The notes: generated from the sequence alone by a model not told the origin. 57,438 nucleotides of DNA from Mycobacterium sp. (GCA_011620645.1 WOYS01000095.1:1-57438), one strand, 5' to 3'. Shown: positions 33,818 to 43,149, numbered from the stretch's first letter. Numbers and translations are program-made.

Positions 33818-34381
33818 ACTGTGCAGATGCAGGCGCTCACCGTGGACGTCGAAGATCATGATGGCCTCCACCGGCCTGTCCACGGTGCCGAACCAGTGCG
33901 GCGTCCAGGTTGAGAACTCCACGGCCTCACCAGGTTTGATGATGAAATCGCGCTTACCGAGAACCAGGCGCAATTGCCCGGAGAGCACGTATACCCATTC
34001 CTGGCCCTCATGGATCGGCAACTCGGCAGGCGGCGTATTGCGTTTGGTGCTCACCCGCACCTTGAACGTGTGCCGCCCGCCGGTCGGGCCCTGACGGGTC
34101 AACGGCCAGTAGGTCACGCCATTGCGGGTGTGCGAGCTGCCGCGTACCCGCGGGTCTTCGGATTCCGGTTCACGCAGCAGTTCGTCGGTGCTGACTGACA
34201 GCGCGAGCGCCAGTCGCGGAAGGTGATCCAAGGCCAGCCGTCGCTTACCGGATTCCAGTCGGCTCAGTGTCGACACGTCAATGCTGGCGCGGGCGGCCAC
34301 ATCCTGCAGCGTCAGGCCCTGCTGTGTGCGCAGATCCCGCAGCCGCTTTCGAACCGCGTCATCGACGCTCTTTGCCTGCAT
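33809..34381 (-). CDS. XRE-family regulator with C-terminal cupin
   Basis: 190-aa regulator. The N-terminal helix-turn-helix is QGLTLQDVAARASIDVST then LSRLESGKRRL; the C-terminal cupin includes LPIHEGQEWVYVLSGQLRL and PGEAVEFSTWTPHWFG. Such proteins sense a small ligand in the cupin. ATG 34381 is chosen because CATAAT (34404-34399) is a plausible -10 between it and the longer ATG 34411. It is divergent from the oxidoreductase-methyltransferase fusion, its probable target. Its end overlaps the RNase H fusion gene by 9 bp. Confidence 0.85.
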   Translation of the reverse strand: MQAKSVDDAVRKRLRDLRTQQGLTLQDVAARASIDVSTLSRLESGKRRLALDHLPRLALALSVSTDELLREPESEDPRVRGSSHTRNGVTYWPLTRQGPTGGRHTFKVRVSTKRNTPPAELPIHEGQEWVYVLSGQLRLVLGKRDFIIKPGEAVEFSTWTPHWFGTVDRPVEAIMIFDVHGERLHLHSSV

Positions 34382-34397
34382 GGCAAATGAGCTTGGC

Positions 34398-34404
34398 ATT
34401 ATGG
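34398..34404. promoter_or_regulatory. Overlapping divergent -10 elements
   Basis: CATTATG reads as CATTAT on the plus strand and CATAAT on the minus strand. The same 7 bp could therefore serve as -10 for both divergent genes. One bound XRE dimer could control both. Confidence 0.4.
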
Positions 34405-34428
34405 TCGACAATCGGCAAGCTCGATGGC

Positions 34429-35961
34429 GTGGAAAACGTTTGGGATTGCATCATCGTCGGTGGCGGCGCCGCCGGTCTGAGCGCGGCGCTGGTGCTCGGC
34501 CGTGCCCGGCGCAGAACGCTGGTGGTTGACGACGGCGATCAGAGCAATCTGGCCGCTCACGGCATCGGTGGACTGCTGGGACACGATGGGCGCCCGCCTG
34601 CGGAGCTCTACCAGGCGGGGCGTTCTGAACTTGCGCAGTATCCGAGCGTCACGTTGCGGTCGGCGCGGGTGACCGCCGCCAAACCGGACGGATCGGACTT
34701 CGTCGTGGCATTCGCCGATGGCGGTCACGAACACGCACGCCGGATTCTCTTGGCGACCGGAATGCAGTACCGGCCGCCGCAGATCCCGGGTCTGGACGCG
34801 TTGTGGGGCGGGTCGGCCTTCCCCTGCCCGTTCTGCCACGGCTGGGAGATGCGGGATCAGCCCCTGGCGGTGCTTGCCGACGGTGACCGGGCCGCGCACA
34901 TGGCGTTGATGCTGAAGGGGTGGAGCGACGATATCGTCGTGCTGACCAATGGCGCGGACTTGGAGGACGAGCTGCTGGTCGCCGCCGGGATCTCCGTGGA
35001 TGGCCGGAAAGTCGCCGAATTCCAGTCGGAGAACGGTGAATTGACCGAGGTAAGGTTCGCCGAAGGGGATCCGTTGCACAGGCGCGGTGTGCTGGTGGCG
35101 GCGGTGCTGTATCAGCGGTCCCAGCTGGCTGCTCACCTCGGTGTGGCCTTCGCGCCCGCCAGTCCTGTTGCGGCGGATGCCATCGTCGTGGACCAGTTCC
35201 AGCGCACCTCGGTGCCCGGGGTGTTCGCGGCCGGTGACGTCAGCGTGCAGATGCCTCAGGTGGCGGCGGCGGTGGCCAGTGGCTCACTCGCGGCGGCTGC
35301 CGTGGTGCAGAGCCTGCTCGCCGACGAAGTGGGGCTTCCCGTCCCGCCGTGGCCGGTGCCCGACACTGCCGAGCATTGGAACGCCCACTACGGTCAGCGC
35401 GATCGGGTCTGGAGTGGGCGGGTGAACGTCCGGCTGGCTGAGGTGGCAGAACCACTGTCGCCCGGTCGCGCTCTCGATCTGGGTTGCGGAGAGGGTGCGG
35501 ATGCCCTCTGGTTGGCCTCACGGGGTTGGTATGTGGTGGCTACCGACGTCTCCCCGGTGGCGTTGGAGCGGGCCCGCGAGGATGCGGGGGAGTTGTTGAG
35601 CCACATCGACTTCCAGCATCACGATCTCGAGGTCAGCTTCCCCCCAGGCCAGTTCGATCTGGTGTCGGCGCAGTTCCTGCATTCGAAGATTCCGCTGGAC
35701 CGGGTCCGGGTACTGCGGCGGGCCGCGGACGCGGTGGCGCCCGGGGGACTGCTGGTGATCGTCGACCACGGCGCCGCGCCACCCTGGTCCAACCACCAGC
35801 ACGTCGAGTTCCCCACCGCTGAGGAAGTGGTTGCGGGGCTGGACTTGGCCGACGGCTGGGAGCGGGTGCAGGTGGGGCCGGTTGAGCGCGAAGCGACCGG
35901 ACCAGACGGGCAGACGGGGCACCTCATCGACAACGTGATGGTGCTGCGCAGGGGACGCTGA
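34429..35961 (+). CDS. Thioredoxin-reductase-like FAD oxidoreductase fused to SAM methyltransferase
   Basis: 510-aa two-domain enzyme. Residues 1-310 resemble thioredoxin reductase: CIIVGGGAAGLSAALVLGR binds FAD, CPFCHG supplies a CxxC pair, VFAAGDVSVQMPQVAAAV is the C-terminal FAD motif. Residues about 320-510 are a class I SAM methyltransferase (RALDLGCGEGADALWLAS; VVATDVSPVALERA). A redox reaction on a small substrate followed by methylation is inferred. GTG 34429 is favoured by the -10 at 34398; ATG 34387 is an alternative. An XRE-cupin regulator is divergent. Confidence 0.87.
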   Translation: MENVWDCIIVGGGAAGLSAALVLGRARRRTLVVDDGDQSNLAAHGIGGLLGHDGRPPAELYQAGRSELAQYPSVTLRSARVTAAKPDGSDFVVAFADGGHEHARRILLATGMQYRPPQIPGLDALWGGSAFPCPFCHGWEMRDQPLAVLADGDRAAHMALMLKGWSDDIVVLTNGADLEDELLVAAGISVDGRKVAEFQSENGELTEVRFAEGDPLHRRGVLVAAVLYQRSQLAAHLGVAFAPASPVAADAIVVDQFQRTSVPGVFAAGDVSVQMPQVAAAVASGSLAAAAVVQSLLADEVGLPVPPWPVPDTAEHWNAHYGQRDRVWSGRVNVRLAEVAEPLSPGRALDLGCGEGADALWLASRGWYVVATDVSPVALERAREDAGELLSHIDFQHHDLEVSFPPGQFDLVSAQFLHSKIPLDRVRVLRRAADAVAPGGLLVIVDHGAAPPWSNHQHVEFPTAEEVVAGLDLADGWERVQVGPVEREATGPDGQTGHLIDNVMVLRRGR

Positions 35962-35986
35962 GAGTTATCCAGCTGAGAGTTATCCA
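35957..35986 (+). repeat. 15-bp tandem duplication with a DnaA-box-like end
   Basis: GCTGAGAGTTATCCA occurs twice, starting inside the last codon of the fusion gene. The second copy continues as TTATCCACAGG, containing TTATCCACA (35980-35988). This phrase is often found in front of mycobacterial 13E12 genes. Confidence 0.75.
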
Positions 35987-36041
35987 CAGGCCGCGAGGTT
36001 GTCTTCTGCCGACGTCGTACCCCTCGATTATCATCGAACAC

Positions 36042-36182
36042 ATGTTCGACGTGTTGGATCGAGCCGCTCTCGCGGAGCTGAGCGACGCTGCGCTCATCTC
36101 TGAACGCGCCCACATCGGCCAGCTGGGTGAGCCGCACGTGACGGGTCCCAAAACCCGCAGTCGCGGACCTGTTCCTGGGTGA
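36042..36182 (+). pseudogene. 13E12/DUF222-HNH family 5' fragment
   Basis: ATG 36042 encodes MFDVLDRAALAELSDAAL then ISERAHIGQ, matching the N-terminus of the 13E12 repeat family (MFD...LSDAALV). The leader with TCGATTATCATCGAACA is also typical. After about 27 codons it runs into antisense VOC sequence and stops. Truncated. Confidence 0.6.
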
Positions 36183-36312
36183 CGGCGTCCATGACGGGGG
36201 CGTCGGGCACCGCCATCAGCACGATCGACAGATCGTCCTGGCAGCGTGGTCCGACCGTGAGCCAGCGAAAAGTGTTGTCGAGGTCGGGCAGCGAAACATC
36301 TTGGCGTCCCTG
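36140..36312 (-). pseudogene. VOC/glyoxalase family fragment
   Basis: On the minus strand the open stretch reads FRWLTVGPRCQDDLSIVLMA then VPDAPVMDAVTQEQV, a typical internal segment of a VOC (glyoxalase-fold) protein. No start is present, and its 3' end is replaced by the 13E12 fragment. It is a scar from an insertion/deletion next to rnpB. Confidence 0.55.
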
Positions 36313-36328
36313 AGGGTAGGTTATCTGC

Positions 36329-36745
36329 GCGGACGAGTTGGCCGGGCGACCGCGGAGCTCAGATTTCCTATCTGGGCATCGAGGAAAGTCCGGACTTCAC
36401 AGAGCAGGGTGATTGTTAACGGCAATCCGGGGAAACCCGCGGGACAGTGCCACAGAAAGTAGACCGCCTCCGCTGTCCTTTGGGTAGCGAAGGTAAGGGT
36501 GAAACGGTGCGGTAAAAGCGCACCAGCATCCCGGGTGACCGGGATGGCTAGGTAAACCCCACCCGAAGCAAGGCCAAGAAGGCTGCAACCTGGTTGTGGC
36601 TGCGCAAGCGTTCGAGGGCTGCTCGCCCGAGCTTGCGGGTAGGCCGCTTGAGGCACCCGGCGACGGTGTGCCCAGATGGATGGTCGCCGCCTCGCCGGAA
36701 ACTCCGGTGAGGAACAGAATCCGGCTTACAGGCCAGCTCGTCCGC
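36329..36745 (+). ncRNA. rnpB: RNase P RNA
   Basis: Class A RNase P RNA. Conserved landmarks are GAGGAAAGTCCGGACTTCAC (36380-36399), ACAGAAAGTAGACCGCC (36460 region), AAGGGTGAAACGGTGCGGTA (36492-36511) and GAGGAACAGAATCCGGCTTA near the 3' end. The P1 helix pairs GCGGACGAG (36329-36337) with CTCGTCCGC (36737-36745). It matures tRNA 5' ends. Ends are set by P1 and may be off by a few bases. It is convergent with the CYTH-CHAD gene, 3 bp away. Confidence 0.95.
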
Positions 36746-36748
36746 CCC

Positions 36749-38206
36749 CTACTTCTGTACTGCCTTCTTCAAGGCTTTGAGTGCAGCGCCGATGCCTTCT
36801 TCGGTCTGCAACGCCACCTCGGCCTCCTTCTCGTACAGCAGGCCGTAGGTGAAGGTGTCTTCGCCGGCGGCGTGCGCGGCGTCGGCTTCCTCAAGCAGAT
36901 GGGTACGGCTGACCACGCTGTCCTGATGATCGCCGAGCAGGCTCTGGATGGTTTTGGCCTTGGCTTCCACAGCGGAATCCCCGGTCGCCGACGCAGTGTA
37001 GCGAAGGCGCTTGGCGCGCTTGCGGATCCGGTGCAGCGACTCGTTGGTTCCGTCCTGGTCGGCGACCTTCGCGGCCTTGCGCACCTTCTCGTACGCCGCT
37101 GCCACACTGGCTGCCGCCGATTCCGCACCGGACTGCTCAGATGTCACCGATGGCGCCGCGACCAGCGCTTCGAGGGCGTCGAGCAGCCGGAAGTAGCGCT
37201 CCGAACGCATCGCCAGCACCGAACGGCGCCAACCGATGGCATACCGTTGCCGAGCCCCTTCGACCAAACGCCGACGCACCGGGCCGCGCACCAGCTCCGG
37301 AGCGAGTCCGTCGATGGCGTTCGCGTACTTCTCCGCCAGCACCTCCGCGTCCCGGGCCACGCCCAGCAGGCCCGCCAACAGCTTCAGCTCATCGAGGATC
37401 CACGTGTCCTCGGCCAGGTCGAATGCCCCGTCGGCCAGCAGGCTGCGGATCTTGCGGGTGGTGACGCGCATCTGGTGTACGGAGTCGTAGACATCGGCGC
37501 GGACCGCGCGGTCCCATGAGACCAGTTCCTCGACGCTCGCGGCGACGGCCCGTCGGACCGGATCGAAGGCCTCCACCGCCTGTGCCTCGGGTTCGCCGGT
37601 GGCGAGCACCCTGGCCAGCTTCGAGCCGTGCCCGGCCGGTACCGCGCCGGCATCGAGCAGCCGGTTCGACAACCGGTCCAGGATGTCGGCGGGGCCGCCC
37701 TCGACCAGTTCCAGCTCCCATTCCCGCCAGAACTGCGGCTCGCTGTCGGGGCGCAGTGCCGCCGCGGTCACCTGGTCATCGCAGAACTCCGCGACCGGGG
37801 TGTCATCGGCTCCGAACAGTAACGAGACGGTGCGCTCGGTGGTGATGCGGGCGACGGCGCCCAGCGGCCGGTCCCGGACGATTGCCGCGACCACATCGCG
37901 AATCTCCTCGGGAACGGAGTCGGCCAGCGGCGCGCGCACCTCGGTGCGGGCGTCCGGGCCCGCGGGCAGCTTCACGTGCCAGCCGGCGTCGCCCCCGCCG
38001 GTGCGCCGGCGCAAGGTGATGAGCTTCGCGGCCAGGTCGTAGTTGGGTGTGTCGTAGTACACCGCCTCCAACGTCTGGGTGGGCGTGTGTTGCACCCGCG
38101 ACACCATGGCGAGGCCCTCGAAGGACGGCGAGACCGTGGTCTCGACCACGTCGAACTTTCGCTCAACCTCGATGTGGCGCGACGTCTTTGGTTTGTCAGC
38201 AGGCAT
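36749..38206 (-). CDS. CYTH-CHAD domain protein (Rv2226-like)
   Basis: 485-aa protein. The N-terminal CYTH domain (residues 1-195) starts HIEVERKFDV, the ExExK metal/triphosphate motif. The C-terminal CHAD domain (about 205-485) is histidine- and lysine-rich (SVHQMRVTTRKIRSLL; ESLHRIRKRAKRLRYT) and binds polyphosphate. The pair is proposed to hydrolyse or bind triphosphate and polyphosphate. ATG 38206 is chosen because homology begins there; ATG 38230 lies upstream. Confidence 0.9.
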   Translation of the reverse strand: MPADKPKTSRHIEVERKFDVVETTVSPSFEGLAMVSRVQHTPTQTLEAVYYDTPNYDLAAKLITLRRRTGGGDAGWHVKLPAGPDARTEVRAPLADSVPEEIRDVVAAIVRDRPLGAVARITTERTVSLLFGADDTPVAEFCDDQVTAAALRPDSEPQFWREWELELVEGGPADILDRLSNRLLDAGAVPAGHGSKLARVLATGEPEAQAVEAFDPVRRAVAASVEELVSWDRAVRADVYDSVHQMRVTTRKIRSLLADGAFDLAEDTWILDELKLLAGLLGVARDAEVLAEKYANAIDGLAPELVRGPVRRRLVEGARQRYAIGWRRSVLAMRSERYFRLLDALEALVAAPSVTSEQSGAESAAASVAAAYEKVRKAAKVADQDGTNESLHRIRKRAKRLRYTASATGDSAVEAKAKTIQSLLGDHQDSVVSRTHLLEEADAAHAAGEDTFTYGLLYEKEAEVALQTEEGIGAALKALKKAVQK

Positions 38207-38326
38207 TTTCACCCTTGTTCGATCCAGCACGTGTCAGAAGTTGTGAACAGCGTGCCATATCCAGGTGAACAACCCCGGGCAGGATCCGTCGTCAACATCG
38301 TCTCGAGTGGGGTCTGGTGACCACCG

Positions 38327-38560
38327 TTGTTCCCGATGCCGACCTGCTCGCCAAGCTCCGAGCAGCTCGCCGGTGAGATCGCTGCTGGGCCAAAGGGTTC
38401 CAACCCCGCGTTCAAGCAACTGCTGCTGAACACCTACGGCGCCGACGTCGAGGGACAGATGGAACTGGAGGCCGGTTCATCGCCGCAACGCCGCAGGCGC
38501 CGACGGTTAGGGTACGGTATCGCCGCATTCCTGGGCAAGCGCGCCCCCGACTTTCAGTAA
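38327..38560 (+). CDS. Hypothetical 77-aa frame, doubtful
   Basis: This frame lies in the 410-bp gap between the CYTH-CHAD gene and panB. It contains FKQLLLNTYGADVEGQMELEA and an arginine run. A plausible N-terminus (VTTVVPDADLLAKLRAARR, GTG near 38318) lies in another frame and stops at once. The whole may therefore be a small gene broken by a frameshift. No family recognised. Confidence 0.25.
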   Translation: MFPMPTCSPSSEQLAGEIAAGPKGSNPAFKQLLLNTYGADVEGQMELEAGSSPQRRRRRRLGYGIAAFLGKRAPDFQ

Positions 38561-38589
38561 GCGGCGGGCGCGGTTGACCGGCTGGTCCG

Positions 38590-38610
38590 GCGGGCAGGAG
38601 CGAAGCGACC
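38590..38610 (+). repeat. Dispersed 21-bp element, copy beside panB
   Basis: These 21 bp are identical to the reverse complement of 51859-51879 and of the two further tandem copies in the lipA 5' region. This copy lies 7 bp beyond the panB stop codon. Confidence 0.8.
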
Positions 38611-38616
38611 CGGGGA

Positions 38617-39471
38617 TCAGTAGGAGTGCTCCTCGGTGGGGAAGACCCCGCTGGCGACCTCATCGGCATACTGCGTTGCCGCGCGGTGCAACTCGGCCCC
38701 GATATCGGCGAACCGCTTGACGAACTTCGCGGTCTTGCCCGAGGTCATACCGGACATGTCCTGCCACACCAGCACCTGGGCGTCGCAGTTGGGTCCCGCG
38801 CCGATACCGACGGTCGGGATGGTGAGCTTGCCGGTGATCTGGGTGGCCAGTTCGGCGGGCACCATCTCCAGCACCACGGCCACCGCGCCGGCCTCGGCCA
38901 CTGCGATCGCGTCGTGGATGGTCTGATCGCCGGAGTCGCCGCGACCCTGCACGCGGAATCCGCCGAGCCCGTTCACACTCTGCGGGGTGAAGCCGATATG
39001 CGCGATCACCGGGATACCGGCCTGGGTGAGCGCCGCGACCTGGGCCGCCACTCGCTCGCCTCCCTCGAGTTTGACCGCGTGCGCGCCGGTCTCCTTCATG
39101 AAGCGCGTTGCCGTCTCCAGTGCCTGATCGGCACTGCGCTCGTAGCTGCCGAACGGCAGGTCGGCGACCACCAGCGCGTGGGCGGCACCGCGAACCACGG
39201 CCCGGACCAGCGGGATGAGTTCGTCGACGGTAACCTGCACGGTTGTGTCGTAGCCGTACACCACGTTGGCGGCGGAGTCGCCGACCAGCAGCACCGGAAT
39301 GCCGGCGTCGTCGAAGATACGGGCGGTGGAGAAGTCATATGCGGTGAGCATCGACCACTTGTGGCCTTCGGACTTCCACTTCTGCAGGTGGTGGGTGCGG
39401 ACCTTCGCCTTCGGCCGCGCCGTCTCGGCAGGCTGCTTGGCACCATGAATGGACCGCTCAGATGCAGACAT
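38617..39471 (-). CDS. panB: 3-methyl-2-oxobutanoate hydroxymethyltransferase
   Basis: 284-aa TIM-barrel enzyme. It transfers a hydroxymethyl group from methylenetetrahydrofolate to alpha-ketoisovalerate, the first step of pantothenate synthesis. Conserved parts: [36 protein letters not shown] (metal-binding Asp), VKLEGGE and [23 protein letters not shown] 39471 is favoured over ATG 39474 because of AAGGA spacing. Rv2225 equivalent. Confidence 0.95.
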   Translation of the reverse strand: MSASERSIHGAKQPAETARPKAKVRTHHLQKWKSEGHKWSMLTAYDFSTARIFDDAGIPVLLVGDSAANVVYGYDTTVQVTVDELIPLVRAVVRGAAHALVVADLPFGSYERSADQALETATRFMKETGAHAVKLEGGERVAAQVAALTQAGIPVIAHIGFTPQSVNGLGGFRVQGRGDSGDQTIHDAIAVAEAGAVAVVLEMVPAELATQITGKLTIPTVGIGAGPNCDAQVLVWQDMSGMTSGKTAKFVKRFADIGAELHRAATQYADEVASGVFPTEEHSY

Positions 39472-39758
39472 CATTGTCCTTCGATGTGTTGTCGGGTCGT
39501 TCCCTCGAGGCCCATTGGGTCCCCGGGTCGTCTGACGCGTATCAGTCTGCCACTCCGGCGCCCGAAGGTGAACGCCCGGTTAAGTGGAATTCGTCACATC
39601 GACAGCCGGCGGTCCTCACATCGGCACCATGCAAAGGCTCAGCGGACGATGCCAGTTTCCTCCACCTCGAGCGCGACGAGCTGCCGGAATCCTCTCCGGT
39701 GGCGATCAGTCGGTAGCCTCACCTGCTTCGATGGCAGCGCATGGCAGCATGGTCACCC

Positions 39759-41270
39759 ATGAACCTGACGCGCGGGATCCTCGCGGCCGCCATGACGTTG
39801 CTCCTGGTCTCCGGATGTAGCAACGTCGTCGACGGCCGCGCCGTGCTGTCCGCCCCCCGGCCGGGCACCCCGGCGCAGTGGGCGCCGTGCCAGGCCGCCG
39901 CGGGGGAGTCCCGCCTTCCGTCCAGCGCCGAATGCGGGCTGCTCTCCGTCCCTGTCAACTACGACAACCCCGACGGTGACGTCGCCCAGATCGCGATGAT
40001 CCGGATCAAGGCCACCGGACAGAAGATCGGATCGTTGTTCATCAACCCCGGCGGCCCTGGCGAATCCGGCGTGGAGGCCGCGGTCAATCTGGTCGGCACC
40101 ATGCCGCAGTCGGTGCGTGAGCGGTTCGATCTCGTCGGTTTCGACCCCCGGGGCGTAGGGCTGTCCAAGCCCGCGCTGTGGTGCAACTCCGATGAGGACA
40201 ACGACCGGCTGCGTGCCGACCCGACGGTGGAGTATACCGACGAGGGCGTCGAGCACATTGAGACGCAGACCAAGGAATTCATCGACCGCTGCGTGGACAA
40301 GATGGGCGAGGAGTTCCTGGCCAACGTAGGAACACAAAGCGTGGCAAAAGATCTGGATGCCATGCGGGAAGCGGTCGGCGATGAGAAGCTGACCTACCTC
40401 GGCTACTCCTACGGCACCCGGATCGGCGCGACCTACGCCGAACTGTTCGGCGACAAGGTGCGGGCGATGATCCTCGATGGCGCGGTGGACCCGAATGCCG
40501 ATCCGGTGGAAGCCGATATCCGGCAGGCCGCGGCCTTTCAGAAGGCCTTCGACGATTACGCCGCGGACTGCGCGCAGGATCCGAGCTGCCCGCTGGGCAC
40601 TGATCCAGCCAAGGCGACCGACGTCTACAAGTCCCTGGTGGAGCCGCTGGTGCAGGATCCGGCGCCGACAAACGATCCGCGCGGCCTCGGTTACAGCGAC
40701 GCGATCGTCGGAACCATCCTGCCGCTGTACTCGCCCAATCTGTGGCGGCACCTGACCGACGGCTTGACCGAGCTGCGCGACGGCCGCGGTGACACCATGC
40801 TGGCGCTCGCCGATCTGTACATGGGCCGGGATGCGCAAGGCCACTACAACAATTCGACCGATGTGCGGGTGGCCGTCAACTGTGTGGACGAACCGCCCAT
40901 CACCGACCGGGACACCGTGATCGAGCAGGACCGGCGCGCCCGCGAGGTGGCACCGTTCCTGAGCTATGGCGAGTTCACCGGCAACGCGCCGATGGGCACC
41001 TGCTCATTCTGGCCCGCGCCGCCGACCTCAGACCCGCACGAACTGAACGTGCCGGGGCTGCCGCCGACCCTGGTGGTGTCCACCACCAATGACCCGGCCA
41101 CCCCGTACCAGGCGGGCGTCAACCTGGCCCGGCAACTCGGCGGCACCCTGCTCACCTTCGAGGGCACCCAGCACACCGTGGTGTTCCAGGGCAACGCCTG
41201 CGTAGACGACATCTCCGCCACGTATCTGATCGACGGTGTCGTTCCGCCGGAGGGCACCCGCTGCAGATAA
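39759..41270 (+). CDS. caeA: Hip1/CaeA-type serine protease lipoprotein (Rv2224c-like)
   Basis: 503-aa exported alpha/beta-hydrolase. The signal peptide ends in the lipobox LVSGC (Cys21), so it is lipid-anchored outside the membrane. The oxyanion segment is NPGGPGESG, the nucleophile is in LGYSYGTRIG, and the C-terminal TAP-like part has TTNDPATPYQAG and EGTQHTVV (catalytic Asp, His). In M. tuberculosis the equivalent cleaves GroEL2 and modulates host responses. ATG 39759 starts the signal peptide. Confidence 0.92.
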   Translation: MNLTRGILAAAMTLLLVSGCSNVVDGRAVLSAPRPGTPAQWAPCQAAAGESRLPSSAECGLLSVPVNYDNPDGDVAQIAMIRIKATGQKIGSLFINPGGPGESGVEAAVNLVGTMPQSVRERFDLVGFDPRGVGLSKPALWCNSDEDNDRLRADPTVEYTDEGVEHIETQTKEFIDRCVDKMGEEFLANVGTQSVAKDLDAMREAVGDEKLTYLGYSYGTRIGATYAELFGDKVRAMILDGAVDPNADPVEADIRQAAAFQKAFDDYAADCAQDPSCPLGTDPAKATDVYKSLVEPLVQDPAPTNDPRGLGYSDAIVGTILPLYSPNLWRHLTDGLTELRDGRGDTMLALADLYMGRDAQGHYNNSTDVRVAVNCVDEPPITDRDTVIEQDRRAREVAPFLSYGEFTGNAPMGTCSFWPAPPTSDPHELNVPGLPPTLVVSTTNDPATPYQAGVNLARQLGGTLLTFEGTQHTVVFQGNACVDDISATYLIDGVVPPEGTRCR

Positions 41271-41347
41271 CGGCGCTGTCACCGTCTGGTCCCCGGGTGG
41301 TCTCTGCACTGATTCCGCGGCGAAGTCGGCGCTGCGTGCGTGCGACC

Positions 41348-42844
41348 ATGATCGCCATGTGGCTGGCGGGCAGAACTTTCGCGGTGCTGGTGGCCCTGCT
41401 CACCATGGCAGGCGTGCTGTGCGCGCCCGCTCACGCCGAATCTCCGGCCTGGGGTACCTGCGCACAGTTCCTCGGCGACGCCCCGGTGGTCACCACGGCG
41501 CAGTGCACCACCATCGCGGTTCCCGTCGACCGCGCCAATCCCGAAGGCGCACAAGCACAACTGGCCGTCATCCGGATCCCCGCCGCGGGCAACCGGATCG
41601 GGACGCTGATGGTCAATCCCGGCGGTCCCGGCGCCTCGGCAGTGGACACCGTCGCCCAGATGGGCACCGCGCTTGCCGCCTCCCCGATCGGGCAGCAGTT
41701 CGATCTGGTGGGCTTCGACCCGCGCGGTGTCGGCTATTCGACCCCCCAGCTGCGCTGTCGCACCGACGCCGAGTTCGACGCGTACCGCAGCGAACCGATG
41801 GCCGACTACAGCCCGGCCGGGGTCGCCCACATCGAAGAGGTATACCGGTCGTTCGCGCAATCCTGCCTGGACAACATGGGCCCGCAATTCCTGGCCAACA
41901 TCGGCGCCGCCTCGGCCGCGCAGGACATGGATGCGGTGCGCGCCGCGCTCGGCGACGAGCAGCTCAGCTATCTCGGTTTCTCCTACGGCACCGAGCTCGG
42001 CACGGCCTACGCGCAGCGCTACCCGCAGCGGGTCCGGGCCATGGTGCTCGATGGTGCGCTGGACCCCGGCACGGATCCGATCAGCGAAAGCGTGCGGCAG
42101 CTGACCGGATTCCAGCGGGCCTTCGACGACTACTCGGCCGACTGTGCGAAATCGGCGGACTGCCCGTTGGGCACCGACCCCGCCCAGTCCGTCGCGCGCT
42201 ACCACCAGCTCATCGACCCACTGGTGCAACAGCCCGCCGCCACCCCGGATCCGCGCGGACTGGGCTACGCCGATGTCATCACCGGAACTGCCAACGCCCT
42301 CTACAGCAAGCGCTACTGGCCCTACCTGACCAGCGGGCTGCTCGGCCTGCAGCGCGGGACCGATCCCAGCGACCTGCTGCAGCTGGCCGATGACTACTGG
42401 CGCCGCGATGCCTCCGGTCACTACCGCAGCCAGCAGGACGCGTTCACCGCTATCCGCTGCGTGGATGCACCGTTCCCGACAGATCCGGCGGCCTGGGTGG
42501 ACGCCGACCTGCGCACCCGCGCGGCCGCGCCGTTCATGGAGTACGGCACCTTCACCGGCTACGCGCCGCGCGATACCTGCGCGTTGTGGCCGGTGCTGTC
42601 GACGTCGGCACCCGGGCCCGCGGCCTCGCCCGGTGCGGGGAAGGTGATGGTGGTGTCGACGACGCGCGACCCTGCAACGCCATATGAGGCCGGTGTGGAA
42701 CTGGCCCGTCAACTGGACGCACCGTTGGTGACCTTCGAGGGCACCCAGCACACCGTGGTGTTCAACGGTGACGCCTGCGTGGACACCACGGTGCTGGCGT
42801 TCCTGACCGGCCTGGTTCAGCCCCCGCCAGGGTTGCGCTGCTGA
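41348..42844 (+). CDS. Secreted alpha/beta-hydrolase protease paralogue (Rv2223c-like)
   Basis: 498-aa paralogue of the upstream gene. It has a cleavable signal peptide (FAVLVALLTMAGVLCAPAHA, predicted AHA-E cleavage) instead of a lipobox. Nucleophile in LGFSYGTELG, oxyanion NPGGPGASA, His in EGTQHTVV. It probably acts as a secreted tripeptidyl/caseinolytic peptidase. ATG 41348 or 41357 are possible starts; neither has a strong ribosome site. Confidence 0.88.
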   Translation: MIAMWLAGRTFAVLVALLTMAGVLCAPAHAESPAWGTCAQFLGDAPVVTTAQCTTIAVPVDRANPEGAQAQLAVIRIPAAGNRIGTLMVNPGGPGASAVDTVAQMGTALAASPIGQQFDLVGFDPRGVGYSTPQLRCRTDAEFDAYRSEPMADYSPAGVAHIEEVYRSFAQSCLDNMGPQFLANIGAASAAQDMDAVRAALGDEQLSYLGFSYGTELGTAYAQRYPQRVRAMVLDGALDPGTDPISESVRQLTGFQRAFDDYSADCAKSADCPLGTDPAQSVARYHQLIDPLVQQPAATPDPRGLGYADVITGTANALYSKRYWPYLTSGLLGLQRGTDPSDLLQLADDYWRRDASGHYRSQQDAFTAIRCVDAPFPTDPAAWVDADLRTRAAAPFMEYGTFTGYAPRDTCALWPVLSTSAPGPAASPGAGKVMVVSTTRDPATPYEAGVELARQLDAPLVTFEGTQHTVVFNGDACVDTTVLAFLTGLVQPPPGLRC

Positions 42845-42852
42845 GACTGGGA

Positions 42853-43149
42853 CTACTTCCCGGGTCGCTGCGCTCCAGCCCTCCGCTCAAACGGGATCAT
42901 CTCGCGGGACAACAGGGCACGCACCCGGGGTTCGCGGCTGCACGCCACCGCGAGCACCGTCAGCAGCGCCCAGCTGCTCAACGCGCTGCCCAGCACCAGG
43001 GCGAAAGCCGCCCAGTCGTCGGCTCGGGGGTCACCCGCCGCGCCGATATAGGTTCCGGACTTGGGGCCCGTAGTTCCTGGATCGCCGCCAGTGAATGCCC
43101 GTCGGATCCGGCGGGGCCTGCTGCTCCAGTCACCGCACCACTGAATCAT
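42853..43149 (-). CDS. Hypothetical 98-aa protein with one membrane helix
   Basis: Minus-strand frame between two plus-strand genes with an arginine-rich N-terminus, one hydrophobic segment (WAAFALVLGSALSSWALLTV) and a basic tail. No family recognised. The positive-inside charge pattern makes a small membrane protein plausible, but no clear ribosome site supports it. The rest of 42845-43213 holds only the GlnR-like box. Confidence 0.4.
   Translation of the reverse strand: MIQWCGDWSSRPRRIRRAFTGGDPGTTGPKSGTYIGAAGDPRADDWAAFALVLGSALSSWALLTVLAVACSREPRVRALLSREMIPFERRAGAQRPGK

Noticed and set aside
35980..35988. TTATCCACA as a DnaA box marking a replication origin
   Set aside because: A single copy with no AT-rich region, dnaA or dnaN nearby. 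The phrase is common in front of 13E12 repeats.
38626..39762. Long plus-strand frame opposite panB
   Set aside because: Composition is that of an antisense shadow in high-GC DNA (His/Gly/Arg rich, no domain). panB on the minus strand is unmistakable.
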